From Micromonospora sp. WMMA1947 (GTDB taxonomy: Bacteria; Actinomycetota; Actinomycetes; Mycobacteriales; Micromonosporaceae): DNA of 64,000 nucleotides. The notes beneath the pieces were generated by a model that saw only the letters and a list, made by a program, of their open reading frames with translations, did not search any database and had not been told where the DNA came from. Below are positions 38,901-47,878 of this stretch, in pieces. The stretch is from positions 2,294,001 to 2,358,000 of the forward strand of contig NZ_CP114909.1 in the NCBI RefSeq assembly GCF_027497355.1, in the 5' to 3' direction. Both the position numbers and the translations under genes were made by a program. The stretch's first letter is position 1, and the number at the start of each line of letters is the position of its first letter.

Positions 38901-39641
38901 TCAGTGGCCGCCCTCGACGCCGCTGTCCTCACCGACGTGCCGCGGCTCCACGATCTTCGACGGCGTGGCCTCCGGGGTCAGCGGGATGCCGATCGGCGCC
39001 GGGGTCGTGACGACCTTGCCGTTGCCGAAGTCGAAGGTCAGGTTGACCTGCTGGCCCACGAGCAGCTTCTGGTTCAGGCCGATGAGCTGCAGGAACCGCG
39101 GGTTACCGGCGTTGAGCTGCGCGTAGCTGAGCGCCGGGATCTCGATCCGGGCCGGCTGGCCGGCGGGCGCGGACTCGCTCGGCGACGGGCTGGCCGACGG
39201 CGACTCGGACGTCTCCAGCGACTGGCTCGGCGACGCGCTCGGGTCGGTGGCGGTCGGCGAGGCGGTGGCCGGCTCGGTGGGCGAACCGGTCGGGGTGGCC
39301 GCGCCGCTCTCGCCCGCGCCGGAACCGGTGAGCACGATCTCCCGGGCGCTGTCGGTGGTGACCGTCACGGTCACCGGCTTCTCGCTGTCGTTGTAGATCA
39401 CCACGTTGACCGGCGCGTTCGACCCGGCCTCGTAGCCCTTCGGGCCCGGGAACTGCACGTAGAGCCCGCGCACCTTGTAGAGGTTGTCGGAGGTCTGGAC
39501 GTTGACGCCCTGTACCGACGGGATCTTGTTGGCGGTCTCGGAAATCTGCCCGGCGCCGCACCCGGACAGCAGCAGGCTCGCCGCCGCCGTGCCGGCCAGC
39601 AGCAGGGCCGGCCCCCGGGAACCCCTGATCGAGCGCGTCAC
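38901..39641 (-). CDS. LpqE-like lipoprotein
   Basis: 246 aa from GTG with GAGGAGG seven bases upstream. The signal peptide ends in the lipobox LLLSGC. The mature protein has a beta-rich first part (VQTSDNLYKVRGLYVQFPGP; VNVVIYNDSEKPVTVTVTTD), a Ser/Pro/Thr-rich insertion of about 50 residues, and a last part LSYAQLNAGNPRFLQLIGLN and FDFGNGKVVTTPAPIGIPL. From memory, this position next to radA is occupied by lpqE in M. tuberculosis. Function unknown; Met/His copper ligands are not obvious. Confidence 0.7.
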   Translation of the reverse strand: MTRSIRGSRGPALLLAGTAAASLLLSGCGAGQISETANKIPSVQGVNVQTSDNLYKVRGLYVQFPGPKGYEAGSNAPVNVVIYNDSEKPVTVTVTTDSAREIVLTGSGAGESGAATPTGSPTEPATASPTATDPSASPSQSLETSESPSASPSPSESAPAGQPARIEIPALSYAQLNAGNPRFLQLIGLNQKLLVGQQVNLTFDFGNGKVVTTPAPIGIPLTPEATPSKIVEPRHVGEDSGVEGGH

Positions 39642-39782
39642 GTCGGTCCTCCTCGTCACGATCCCCGCCCGGTCGACCCCCGGGCACGGGGTGGCCATAC
39701 CCGCGCAGACCGCGCTCCAGGGTAGTTGGAGCTGATCGAGGCCCGCACGCGGACCCGGCAATACCACCTCGGGAGGGACTGC

Positions 39783-40613
39783 TCAGACCACCCGGCCGCT
39801 CGTCACCAGCAGCACCACATCGATCAGCGCCACCACCAGCACCGCCCGGAAGGCGGTCGCCGAGCGTCCGGCGGTCGCGCGTCCCGCGTACCAGCCGACG
39901 GCCGGCACGGCGACGGCGGCCGCGACGGCCGACAGGCCGGTCCACGACGGCGGCCCGGGCGGGCCGAGGACCAGCGCGACGGTGGCCGCGAGCAGCAGCC
40001 CGGCGGCGGCCAGCCGGCTGCCCGCCGGCCCGAGGCGGTGCGGCAGGCCGCGCACCCCGGTCCGGGCGTCGTCGGCCAGGTCGGGCAGCACGTTGGCGAA
40101 GTGCGCCCCGGCGCCGAGCAGCGCGGCGGCGGCCACCAGCCAGGCCGGGGGCACGGGTGAGCCGGGCAGGGCGAGCACCACGAACGCGGGCAGCGCGCCG
40201 AACGAGACCGCGTAGGGCAGCACCGACACCGGCGTCGACTTCAGCGGCCGGTTGTAGAGCAGCGCGGAGACCAGGCCCAGCGTCGCGCAGGCCGCCGCGG
40301 CCGGGCCGCCGGCCAGCGCCAGCACCGGCACGGCGACGGCGGCGACCACGGTGGCGCGGGCCAGCGTCGGCCGGGCGACCTCGCCGGTGGTCACCGGTTT
40401 GTCGGTACGCCCCACCGCCGCGTCCCGGTCGGCGTCGATCAGGTCGTTGCTCCACCCGACCGCGAGCTGGCTGGCCAGCACCGTCAGCGCCACCGCCACG
40501 ACACCGGTCGCGGAGTGCCCGGCACCGGCGGCGAGCAGCGCGGCGACCACTGTGACCGCCGCTGCGGGTTCCGGATGGCTCGCCCTGACCAGCCCTAACA
40601 CCCGTGTCGACAT
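39783..40613 (-). CDS. UbiA-family prenyltransferase
   Basis: 276 aa, about eight membrane helices. Prenyl-diphosphate binding motif GWSNDLIDADRDAAVGRTDKP (NDxxDxxxD type) lies around residues 53-73 and a second acidic motif VLPDLADDARTGVRGLP around 180. It is divergent from a methyltransferase gene 45 bases away and lies with an acyl-CoA-dehydrogenase-like gene and a type III polyketide synthase, so it probably prenylates a phenolic polyketide. The alternative, a housekeeping quinone prenyltransferase, is less likely because no other quinone genes are nearby. Confidence 0.88.
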   Translation of the reverse strand: MSTRVLGLVRASHPEPAAAVTVVAALLAAGAGHSATGVVAVALTVLASQLAVGWSNDLIDADRDAAVGRTDKPVTTGEVARPTLARATVVAAVAVPVLALAGGPAAAACATLGLVSALLYNRPLKSTPVSVLPYAVSFGALPAFVVLALPGSPVPPAWLVAAAALLGAGAHFANVLPDLADDARTGVRGLPHRLGPAGSRLAAAGLLLAATVALVLGPPGPPSWTGLSAVAAAVAVPAVGWYAGRATAGRSATAFRAVLVVALIDVVLLVTSGRVV

Positions 40614-40658
40614 AAGGGAAGTCTGGTCGTTACCGGGCAGTCGTGCCACGCTCGACGC

Positions 40659-41417
40659 ATGCCCGACGCGTCGCCGGTGTCCACTCCGTACCGGGTGCTG
40701 CCGCCGAACGACCCGCGGCAGTACGACGACCTGGCCGGCGAGTGGTGGCGGCCGGACGGCGCGTTCGCGATGCTGCACTGGCTGGCGAGGGCCCGGGCGG
40801 CGCTCGTGCCGGCGGCGTCCACGCCCGACGACCTGCTGGTCGATCTGGGCTGCGGGGCCGGGCTGCTGGCGCCGCACCTGGCCGGCAAGGGCTACCGCCA
40901 CGTCGGGGTGGACCTGACGCGCTCCGCGCTCGACCAGGCCGCCGCGCACGGTGTGACAGTGGTCCAGGCCGACGCCACGGCGGTGCCGCTGGCCGACGGC
41001 TGCGCGGCGGTCGTCTCCGCCGGTGAGCTGCTGGAGCACGTGCCGGACTGGCGGCGGGCGGTCGCCGAGGCGTGCCGGCTGCTGCGTCCGGGCGGCCTGC
41101 TGGTGCTGGACACGCTCAACGACACGCTGCTGGCCCGGCTGGTGGCGGTGGAGGTGGGCGAGCGGCTGCCCACGGTGCCGCGCGGCATCCACGACCCGCG
41201 GCTGTTCGTCGACGCCCGCGCCCTGGTCGCCGAGTGTGCCCGGCACGGCGTGTCGCTGACGGTGCGCGGGGTCCGGCCGGAGCTGGGCGGCACGCTGGCC
41301 TGGCTGCTGCGCCGCGTGCGCGGTGGCGCCGACCGTCCGGGCAGGACCGAACCACGCATCGTGCCGACCCGGTCGACGGCGGTGCTGTACCAGGGCTGGG
41401 GGCGCCGGGGCGGGTAG
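40659..41417 (+). CDS. UbiG-like SAM-dependent O-methyltransferase
   Basis: 252 aa. N-terminal region DDLAGEWWRPDGAFAMLHWLAR resembles the UbiG/COQ3 pattern; SAM motif I LLVDLGCGAGLLAPHLAG; then SAGELLEHVPDWRRAV and LLRPGGLLVLDTLN, post-I and motif III. UbiG enzymes O-methylate phenolic quinone precursors, which fits with the UbiA protein and type III PKS next to it. Start ATG 40659. Confidence 0.85.
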   Translation: MPDASPVSTPYRVLPPNDPRQYDDLAGEWWRPDGAFAMLHWLARARAALVPAASTPDDLLVDLGCGAGLLAPHLAGKGYRHVGVDLTRSALDQAAAHGVTVVQADATAVPLADGCAAVVSAGELLEHVPDWRRAVAEACRLLRPGGLLVLDTLNDTLLARLVAVEVGERLPTVPRGIHDPRLFVDARALVAECARHGVSLTVRGVRPELGGTLAWLLRRVRGGADRPGRTEPRIVPTRSTAVLYQGWGRRGG

Positions 41418-41458
41418 CCGGGGCGGCCCGGGGTAAAGGACGCCGAGAAGGGGGCGAC

Positions 41459-42625
41459 ATGACTGTGCACGCGCTGGAGGCGGCCCGCCGGTTGGCGCCG
41501 CGACTGGCCGCCCGCGCGGCCGAGTACGACCGCGACGGTTCGTTCCCCGTGGACGACTTCGCGGACCTGCGGGCAGCCGGGCTGTTCGGCCTGATGGTGC
41601 CCCCCGAGCTGGGCGGTACGGGTGCGAGTTTCGCCGAGTACGCCGCGGTCGCCACCGAACTGGCCCGGGGCAACGGCGCCACCGCGCTGGTGTTCAACAT
41701 GCACGCCTCGGTCACCGGCGCCCTGGGCGCGGTCACCGAGGAACTGGCCGAGGCGCTCGGCGTACCGGAGGAGGCGCTGGCGGCGCGGGACCGCCTGCTG
41801 CGCGCGGCCGCCGACGGCGCCTGGTACGCGGTCGCGATGAGCGAACGCGGCGCCGGCGCCCGGTTGTCCAAGCTCAGCACCGTCTACGAGCCGGTCGAGG
41901 GCGGCTGGCACATCAAGGGCAGCAAGACGTTCTGCTCCGGCGCCGGCCACCCGGACGGTTACCTGGTGGCCGCCCGCAGCGCCGCCGACCAGTCGGTGGT
42001 GTCGCAGTTCCTGGTCCCGGCCGGGGACGGGATCACCGTCGAGCCCACCTGGGACTCGCTCGGCATGCGAGCCACGTCCTCGCACGACGTGCACCTGGAC
42101 GTGACGGTGCCGGCCGACCGGCTGCTCGGCGGCGTCGAAGGGCTGGCCCTGGTGGTCGCCCAGCTCATGCCGCACTGGCTTGTGGCGAGCTACGCGGCGG
42201 TCTACGTCGGCGTGGCCCGGGCCGCCATCGACGCCGCAGCCGAGCACCTGAACGCCCGCAACCTCGCCGGCCTGCCCGCGGTACGGGCCCGCCTGGGCCG
42301 GGCCGACGCGGCCACCGCCGCCGCCGAACTGGTGGTCGCCGAGGCGGCCCGCCGGGTCGACGAGGCGCCCGGCGACGCCGAGACGAACCGCTGGGTGTGG
42401 CGGGCCAAGCTGCTCGCCGGCACCACCGCCGCCGAGGTGGCGGCCTCCATGTTGGAGGCGGCGGGCACGTCGGCGACCCGGCGCGGGCATCCGCTGGAGC
42501 GGCTCTACCGGGACGCCCGCTGCGGCTCGCTGCATCCGGCCACGTCCGACGTGTGCGCCGATTGGCTCGGCATCGCCGCACTTGGCGGCGACCCGGACCG
42601 GGACAGCGCGCTCCCTCGTTGGTGA
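41459..42625 (+). CDS. Acyl-CoA-dehydrogenase-fold flavoprotein, probable hydroxylase/oxidase
   Basis: 388 aa from ATG with GAGAAGGGGG upstream. It has the N-terminal helical domain (DFADLRAAGLFGLMVPPELGGTG), the FAD-contacting middle (YAVAMSERGAGARLS, WHIKGSKTFCSGAG) and a C-terminal helical domain. Where acyl-CoA dehydrogenases carry the YEGTxxI region near the C-terminus, this protein reads LYRDARCGSLHPATSDV, as in flavin-dependent hydroxylases of the same fold. A role in oxidising the polyketide phenol is inference. The stop codon TGA is formed by the first bases of the 60-nt repeat that follows. Confidence 0.8.
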   Translation: MTVHALEAARRLAPRLAARAAEYDRDGSFPVDDFADLRAAGLFGLMVPPELGGTGASFAEYAAVATELARGNGATALVFNMHASVTGALGAVTEELAEALGVPEEALAARDRLLRAAADGAWYAVAMSERGAGARLSKLSTVYEPVEGGWHIKGSKTFCSGAGHPDGYLVAARSAADQSVVSQFLVPAGDGITVEPTWDSLGMRATSSHDVHLDVTVPADRLLGGVEGLALVVAQLMPHWLVASYAAVYVGVARAAIDAAAEHLNARNLAGLPAVRARLGRADAATAAAELVVAEAARRVDEAPGDAETNRWVWRAKLLAGTTAAEVAASMLEAAGTSATRRGHPLERLYRDARCGSLHPATSDVCADWLGIAALGGDPDRDSALPRW

Positions 42626-42762
42626 GCGCGAGGAGTGAGCCGGTTTTGCGAGCCCCGCAGTCGCGAACGAAGAGCGGCACTGTGAGCGCGAGGAGTGAGC
42701 CGGTTTTGCGAGCCCCGCAGTCGCTAACGGAAGGCGGCACGGTGAGCGCGAGGTGCGAGTGA
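42622..42762 (+). repeat. Tandem 60-nt GTGAGCGCGAGG repeat (two full units and a partial)
   Basis: Units begin at GTG 42622, 42682 and 42742, exactly 60 bases apart. The first two are nearly identical (tracts GCGAGGAGTGAGCCGG and GCGAGCCCCGCAGTCGC); the third is cut short after about 12 bases. Reading from 42622 gives a 46-codon frame (repeat SARSEPVLRAPQS twice) ending TGA at 42760. The first GTGA contains the stop codon of the preceding flavoprotein gene. A single related unit lies in the opposite orientation at 59412-59474. Confidence 0.9.
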
Positions 42763-42781
42763 AGGGCGAGGGGTGGGGGAC

Positions 42782-43834
42782 GTGGGCACACCGGTGATCG
42801 CGGGTCTGGGTACGGCGCAACCGCCGGCCGCGATGCAGGACGAACTGTGGACGGGCTTCTTCGCGGGGCACTTCCAGGGGAACACCAGGGCGCTGGCCGA
42901 GCGGATCTTCGCCAACTCGGGCGTGACCCGGCGGCAGGCGGCGGTCAATCCGCTGCTGGAGGACGTCTCGGAGTGGCCGACCGAGCGCCGGATGCGCCGC
43001 TACCAGGTCGAGGCGCTGCCGCTGGGCAAGGAGGCGGTCAGCCGGGCACTCACCGCCGCCGGCCTGGACGCCGCCGACATCGGCCTGTTCATCGTCTGCT
43101 CGTGCACCGGGTACGCGACCCCGGGGCTGGACATCATGCTGGCCCGGGACCTGGGCATGTCCCCGAGCACCCAGCGCATGTTCGTGGGGCACATGGGCTG
43201 CTACGCGGCCCTGCCCGGGCTGGGTGCGGCGAGCGACTTCGTCACCGCCCGCGGGCGGCCCGCGCTGCTGCTCTGCGCGGAACTGACAAGCCTGCACATC
43301 CAGCCGCCGGGTGCCCGGGTGGACACCCAGCAGATCGTCTCCCACGCGCTGTTCTCGGACGCCGCGGTCGCCGCCGTGGTCGTCCCCGGCGGCCGGGGGT
43401 ACGCGCTGCGCGAGGTCACCTCGGTCACCGACACCTCCACCGCCGACCACATGACCTGGGACGTCACCGACACCGGTTTCCGGATGGGACTGTCGCCGAA
43501 GGTGCCGCAGGTGCTCTCCCGGCACGTGCAGACCCTGGTCGACGAGCTGCTGGCGCGGCACGGGTGCGCGCGTTCCGACGTGGACGGCTGGGCGGTGCAC
43601 CCGGGCGGGCCGCGCATCCTCAACGTCGTGGAGCGTGAGCTGGCCCTGCCGCCGGACGGGCTCGCCGCGTCCCGGGGGACGCTCGCCGACCACGGCAACT
43701 GCTCGTCGCCGACCGTGCTGCTGATCCTGGACCGGTTGTGGCGTACGGAGCCGTCGCCGCCGCGCTGGGTGGTGATGCTCGCGTTCGGGCCGGGCCTGAC
43801 GCTCTACGCGACGTTGCTGGAACGGGTGGGCTGA
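42782..43834 (+). CDS. Type III polyketide synthase
   Basis: 350 aa from GTG 42782 (GTG 42773 is in frame and also near a GGG-rich ribosome site). Chalcone/stilbene synthase family with the catalytic triad visible: Cys140 in FVGHMGCYAALPGLG, His273 in WAVHPGGPRILN, Asn306 in LADHGNCSSPTVLL. The family condenses an acyl-CoA starter with malonyl-CoA. With the UbiA, UbiG-like and flavoprotein genes it likely makes a prenylated, methylated alkylresorcinol or hydroquinone, similar to a cluster described from Actinoplanes (recalled, not checked). Confidence 0.92.
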   Translation: MGTPVIAGLGTAQPPAAMQDELWTGFFAGHFQGNTRALAERIFANSGVTRRQAAVNPLLEDVSEWPTERRMRRYQVEALPLGKEAVSRALTAAGLDAADIGLFIVCSCTGYATPGLDIMLARDLGMSPSTQRMFVGHMGCYAALPGLGAASDFVTARGRPALLLCAELTSLHIQPPGARVDTQQIVSHALFSDAAVAAVVVPGGRGYALREVTSVTDTSTADHMTWDVTDTGFRMGLSPKVPQVLSRHVQTLVDELLARHGCARSDVDGWAVHPGGPRILNVVERELALPPDGLAASRGTLADHGNCSSPTVLLILDRLWRTEPSPPRWVVMLAFGPGLTLYATLLERVG

Positions 43835-43873
43835 CGGCTCGCCCCGCCCGTGCCGCGCGGATACGCTGCCGTC

Positions 43874-44479
43874 ATGGCCTCCGACGAGCGGGACGGGCGG
43901 GTACCGCTGGCCGTCCTGACCGTTCTGGCGTTGACGGCCGGCGCGGCCTGGTGGCGGTGGGCGGCACCGGAGCCGGGTGCGGTCACCGCAGTGTCGGCGC
44001 CGCCGCCCGCGAGCGCCGAACCGATCGCCCGCACCTGGCGGGTCGACCCGTCGACCGGGGACGCCTGGCTGTCCCGCCCGGGGGGCGACCCCACGCTCCG
44101 GGCGCGCCGCGCACCGGCCACCGACCCGGACCGGTCGGTGATGGTGCGGGTGGAGCCGGACGGCACCTCGCGTGTGCTCCAGGTGTCGCACGTGGTGTGG
44201 CGGGAGACGTCGGACCTGACGCCGGACGGGCCGGCCGTCATCCGGCAGGTGAACCCCTCGCGGGGTGACGAATACCGGCTGTCGGTGAGCTGCTCCGGGG
44301 ACGGGTCGATCGCCGTGCAGCTGTCCGGCGCCGGGACCGGCGACGCGCGGCGGCTGCTCCGGTGCGGCGGGCGACTGGAGCTGCCCTTGCTGGGCGGCAC
44401 CGGCGCGCCGGTGCTGGTGCGGTTCAGCGGTGTACGCGGCCGGGCCGAGCTGAACGCCCGGCTCGAAGCGCTCTACTGA
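43874..44479 (+). CDS. Hypothetical membrane-anchored protein
   Basis: 201 aa from ATG 43874. One helix near the N-terminus (VPLAVLTVLALTAGAAWWRW, residues 11-30) then an exterior domain of about 170 residues with YRLSVSCSGDGSIAVQLSGAG and two cysteines (VSCSGD, LLRCGG). No recognised family. It lies 39 bases after the polyketide synthase gene and may be co-transcribed. Confidence 0.65.
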   Translation: MASDERDGRVPLAVLTVLALTAGAAWWRWAAPEPGAVTAVSAPPPASAEPIARTWRVDPSTGDAWLSRPGGDPTLRARRAPATDPDRSVMVRVEPDGTSRVLQVSHVVWRETSDLTPDGPAVIRQVNPSRGDEYRLSVSCSGDGSIAVQLSGAGTGDARRLLRCGGRLELPLLGGTGAPVLVRFSGVRGRAELNARLEALY

Positions 44480-44521
44480 CCACCGCTGTGGGCGCCCCGC
44501 TCGCGTCCTCGGCCCGGCGGC

Positions 44522-45214
44522 TCAGCCGCCCAGCCGGGCCAGGTCGGCGCCGTAGTCCGACAGCGGGCCCAGCTCCGGCACCACCCGGACCAGCGAGCCC
44601 TGCCGGTCCACGAGCACTGCGGCGGCGGTGCCGGGGTGGGCGGACAGGTGCAGGTAGGAGCGCAGCCCGCCGGCTGGGTCGCCGAGCGGGCGTACCCCGG
44701 GGACGCTCGCGGGCCCGGCGCTGCGGCCCTCGGTCACGGTGACCACCGTGACGCCGGGCGGCGCGGCGCGCGCGGCGATGCCGACCTGCTCGGCGCAGGC
44801 GCAGGCGTCCACCAGGATGATCATGGCGGGCAGCAGGCTGCGCAGGGGTACCGGTGTGTCGTCGGCGCCGACCAGGTCCAGCGCGGGCAGCGGGCCGACC
44901 GGTTGCGGTGCGGCGGTGGAGCGGGGCAGCACAGTCGGCGCGCCGGAGCGGGTGGTGCGCGGCCAGGTGACTGCGGCCAGCCCGGCGAGCGTGACCAGTA
45001 CCGACACGAGCAGGATCAGCACCGGCAGCCCGAGGCGGGCCGGAACGCCAGGCCGGCCGGAGCCCTGCCGCGTGCGGCGCAGCTCCCGGCGGACCTGCCG
45101 GGCCTCGTCGGCGAGCGCCGAGGCGTCGTCCGGGACGACCACCCGGCCCCACTCCGGGGGCAGGCCGGGCAGCCCGTCCGGCGGCCCCTGGCCGTCAGCG
45201 TCAGGCACGCCCAT
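44522..45214 (-). CDS. Membrane-anchored thioredoxin-like (redoxin) protein
   Basis: 230 aa from ATG 45214 (GGGGG upstream). A helix (VLILLVSVLVTLAGLAAVTW, about residues 65-84) is followed by an exterior domain: PALDLVGADDTPVPLRSLLP, MIILVDACACAEQV with a CxC pair at the position of a redoxin active site, and a later AHPGTAAAVLVDRQGSLVRVV that resembles the cis-Pro and beta-strand part of TlpA-like proteins. A redox role is plausible but the motif is not the usual CxxC. Confidence 0.5.
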   Translation of the reverse strand: MGVPDADGQGPPDGLPGLPPEWGRVVVPDDASALADEARQVRRELRRTRQGSGRPGVPARLGLPVLILLVSVLVTLAGLAAVTWPRTTRSGAPTVLPRSTAAPQPVGPLPALDLVGADDTPVPLRSLLPAMIILVDACACAEQVGIAARAAPPGVTVVTVTEGRSAGPASVPGVRPLGDPAGGLRSYLHLSAHPGTAAAVLVDRQGSLVRVVPELGPLSDYGADLARLGG

Positions 45215-45542
45215 CGGACCCCCAGGAACGTCTCGGTGAGCGGACGTCACGTCCCTCACCAGCGTCCCGCACCGGCCGCCGTAACGCCACACCTGGGCGC
45301 GGACGGTCTTGCGGAGCTACCATGGAAGGAGCGCATCGCCCTAGATCTGGACGCTCCCGTCACCCCTTACCGGGTTGTCACGTGTTCCTCACGGAGCGTG
45401 TCGAAAGCATCGGTTTGACCGCCTGTCAAGCTGAAGAAATACCTCTCACAGGGCCCCTGAGCTGCGCCAACGATCAGGACAGCGGTGAGACATCGGTGCC
45501 TGAGCGTGTTACCCTAGACACAGCGAAAGGGGTTTCGAACCT
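45215..45542. promoter_or_regulatory. Divergent region upstream of carD
   Basis: 328 bases between the redoxin-like gene and carD. Plus-strand elements include a TTGACC (45415-45420) with an ATACCT about 18 bases later, and a -10-like TACCCT at 45510-45515 nearer to the start, followed by GAAAGGGG as ribosome site. Two promoters for carD are possible. No small gene is seen. Confidence 0.4.
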
Positions 45543-46028
45543 ATGGTTTTCAGTGTCGGCGAGACCGTTGTTTACCCCCACCACGGGGCCGCACTCATCG
45601 AGGCAATCGAGACTCGGGTCATCAAGGGCGAGCCCAGGGAATACCTCGTCCTGAGGGTCGCACAGGGTGACCTGACGGTCCGGGTGCCCGCCGAGAACGC
45701 CGAGATCGTGGGTGTGCGCGAAGTGGTTGGCGAAGAGGGCCTGGGCAAGGTCTTCGACGTGCTCCGTGCACCGCACACCGAGGAGCCGACCAACTGGTCG
45801 CGGCGTTACAAGGCGAATCTGGAGAAGCTGGCCTCCGGTAACCCGCTGAAGGTGGCCGAGGTCGTCCGCGACCTGTGGCGCCGGGAGCGGGAGCGGGGCC
45901 TGTCGGCGGGCGAGAAGCGGATGCTCGCCAAGGCCCGTGACATCCTCGTCGGCGAGGTCGCGCTGGCGGAGAAGAGCACGAAGGACGAGGCCGAGACGCT
46001 GCTCGACAAGGTGCTGACCGAGGCCTGA
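45543..46028 (+). CDS. carD: CarD-family RNA polymerase-binding transcription factor
   Basis: 161 aa. It binds the beta subunit of RNA polymerase and stabilises open promoter complexes. N-terminal RNAP-interaction domain: [39 protein letters not shown]-terminal DNA-binding helices: [31 protein letters not shown] with the conserved Trp that contacts the upstream fork. Length and gene order (carD-ispD-ispF) are standard for actinobacteria. Confidence 0.97.
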   Translation: MVFSVGETVVYPHHGAALIEAIETRVIKGEPREYLVLRVAQGDLTVRVPAENAEIVGVREVVGEEGLGKVFDVLRAPHTEEPTNWSRRYKANLEKLASGNPLKVAEVVRDLWRRERERGLSAGEKRMLAKARDILVGEVALAEKSTKDEAETLLDKVLTEA

Positions 46029-46081
46029 TCCACGCCTCTGCCTCTACCCACCCCGCAGCGAACGAATCCGAGGACCGCGAC

Positions 46082-46777
46082 GTGACCGCGCAGCTCAATC
46101 CGCGCGGTGACGTCGCGGTCCTCGTTCCTGCGGCAGGTGCCGGAGTACGCCTCGGACCCGGCGCCCCCAAGGCACTCCGGTTGCTCGCCGGCGAGCCGCT
46201 GCTGGTGCACGCGGTCCGCCGGCTCGCCGCCGCGCCCTCGGTGCACACGATCGTGGTGGCCGCACCGGCGACCGAGGTCGAGGCGGTACGCGCGATGCTC
46301 GCCCCCGTCGCCCCGGTGACGGTGGTTCCCGGTGGCGCCGAACGCCAGGAGTCGGTGGCAGCGGCCCTCGCTGCCGTTCCCGCCGGTCCGGAGATCGTCC
46401 TGGTGCACGACGCGGCCCGTGCGCTCACCCCGCCCCACCTGGTCGAGTCGGTGGCGGCGGCGGTCCGCGACGGGCACGACGCGGTGATCCCGGTGCTGCC
46501 GGTGGTCGACACGATCAAGGAGGTCGACGCGGCCGAGCGTGTGCTCGGCACCGTCGACAGGTCGGCGCTGCGGGCGGTCCAGACGCCGCAGGGCTTCCGC
46601 CGCTCGGTGCTGCTCACGGCCCACCGGTCGGCGGGCGACGCGCTCACCGACGACGCCGGGCTGATCGAGAAGCAGGGCGGCGCGGTCATGTGCGTGCCCG
46701 GCTCCGAGCTGGCCCTGAAGATCACCCGCCCGTTCGACATGGCCCTCGCCGAACACCTCCTGACCACAGGCGCCTGA
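46082..46777 (+). CDS. ispD: 2-C-methyl-D-erythritol 4-phosphate cytidylyltransferase
   Basis: 231 aa from GTG. It makes CDP-methylerythritol in the MEP isoprenoid pathway. Motifs: [20 protein letters not shown] (CTP-binding, with the catalytic Arg and Lys), [37 protein letters not shown] and AVQTPQGFR. Located 53 nt after carD. Confidence 0.96.
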   Translation: MTAQLNPRGDVAVLVPAAGAGVRLGPGAPKALRLLAGEPLLVHAVRRLAAAPSVHTIVVAAPATEVEAVRAMLAPVAPVTVVPGGAERQESVAAALAAVPAGPEIVLVHDAARALTPPHLVESVAAAVRDGHDAVIPVLPVVDTIKEVDAAERVLGTVDRSALRAVQTPQGFRRSVLLTAHRSAGDALTDDAGLIEKQGGAVMCVPGSELALKITRPFDMALAEHLLTTGA

Positions 46778-46827
46778 CGGCCGTCGTCCACCCGGCTCCC
46801 GGGATCCGCGGCGCGTACCCTCTGGTC

Positions 46828-47310
46828 ATGATCGTTCCTCGGGTGGCTGTCGGCACCGACGTGCACGCGTTCGCGGCCGGGCGGCCCTGCTGGGTCGCGG
46901 GCCTGCACTGGCCGGACCAGGACGGCCTGGCCGGTCACTCGGACGCCGACGTGGCGGCGCACGCCGCCTGCAACGCCCTGCTCTCCGCCGCCGGTCTCGG
47001 TGACCTGGGCGCGAACTTCGGCGTGGACCAGCCGGAGTGGGCCGGCGCGCCCGGGGTGGCGCTGCTGACCGAGAGCGCGCGCCGGGTACGGGCGGCGGGC
47101 TTCCGGATCGGCAACGTGTCCGTGCAGGTCGTCGGCAACCGCCCGAAGATCGGGCCGCGCCGGGAGGAGGCGCAGCGGGTGCTCTCCGAGGCGGTGGGCG
47201 CGCCGGTGACCGTCTCCGCGGCCACCACCGACGGCCTGGGCTTCACCGGGCGCGGAGAGGGGCTGGCCGGGATCGCGGTTGCCCTGGTCTACGAGGCTCC
47301 GGCCGACTGA
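46828..47310 (+). CDS. ispF: 2-C-methyl-D-erythritol 2,4-cyclodiphosphate synthase
   Basis: 160 aa. Cyclises CDP-methylerythritol phosphate. Metal ligands DVH (Asp11, His13 in AVGTDVHAF) and the following [11 protein letters not shown], plus [10 protein letters not shown] and the C-terminal [16 protein letters not shown] (ATTxExLGFxGRxEGI type). It follows ispD after 50 nt, and a strong hairpin begins at its stop. Confidence 0.96.
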   Translation: MIVPRVAVGTDVHAFAAGRPCWVAGLHWPDQDGLAGHSDADVAAHAACNALLSAAGLGDLGANFGVDQPEWAGAPGVALLTESARRVRAAGFRIGNVSVQVVGNRPKIGPRREEAQRVLSEAVGAPVTVSAATTDGLGFTGRGEGLAGIAVALVYEAPAD

Positions 47311-47343
47311 CGCGGTGACCGGGGACGCCGGCCACCGCGTCAC
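47308..47343. terminator. Hairpin terminator between convergent ispF and secreted-protein genes
   Basis: TGACGCGGTGACCGG and CCGGCCACCGCGTCA pair over 15 positions with one mismatch around a 5-nt loop. It includes the ispF stop codon and can serve both strands. Confidence 0.8.
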
Positions 47344-47347
47344 CCGA

Positions 47348-47878
47348 TCAGTCGACGTCGGTGCAGACGTTGTGAGTCGTGCCGTGGAGCATCGTGATGG
47401 TCTTGTCGTAGGTGGGGGAGAACTCCACCCGGAACTGACCGTCGACGATCCACAGCCCCTTCGGCAGCGTGCCGGCGTTCTCCCGGAAGCCGAGCAGCAC
47501 CGGCCCGGTCACGTACCAGGTCATCGAGCCGTCGGGGCGGTAGACGACGAGCGAGGTGCCGCTCGCGTCCGCCGTCGAGGTGGCACCGGTCTCCAGGTTC
47601 GTCACCCGGTTGATCAGAGCGCCGGTGAACAACTCCCGCTTCGGCGCGCCGTCCGGATAGGTCTCGATCGTCAGTTTCCGCACCTCGTCCACGATCGGCT
47701 CGACCCGTACCGCGAACTCGCACCGCGCGCCCGCCGGCATCTCGAACGGCTCCTGGGGTGCGGGTTCCCAGGCCCCGGGGGCGGGATGCCGCTCCGGCGC
47801 AGCGGACGCCGAGCCTGGTAGGGCCGCGACCACCGCCACCACGACGCTCGCCACCGCGATACTCATCCTGAACCGCAT
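47348..47878 (-). CDS. Secreted hypothetical protein
   Basis: 176 aa from ATG 47878 (GGAG six bases upstream; ATG 47890 would add four residues). Signal peptide MRFRMSIAVASVVVAVVAAL ending in ASAA (about residue 28). The mature part has beta-strand character (FAVRVEPIVDEVRKLTIETY; TSLVVYRPDGSMTWYVTGPV; QFRVEFSPTYDKTITMLHG). One Cys pair might form a disulfide. No recognised family. Confidence 0.65.
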   Translation of the reverse strand: MRFRMSIAVASVVVAVVAALPGSASAAPERHPAPGAWEPAPQEPFEMPAGARCEFAVRVEPIVDEVRKLTIETYPDGAPKRELFTGALINRVTNLETGATSTADASGTSLVVYRPDGSMTWYVTGPVLLGFRENAGTLPKGLWIVDGQFRVEFSPTYDKTITMLHGTTHNVCTDVD

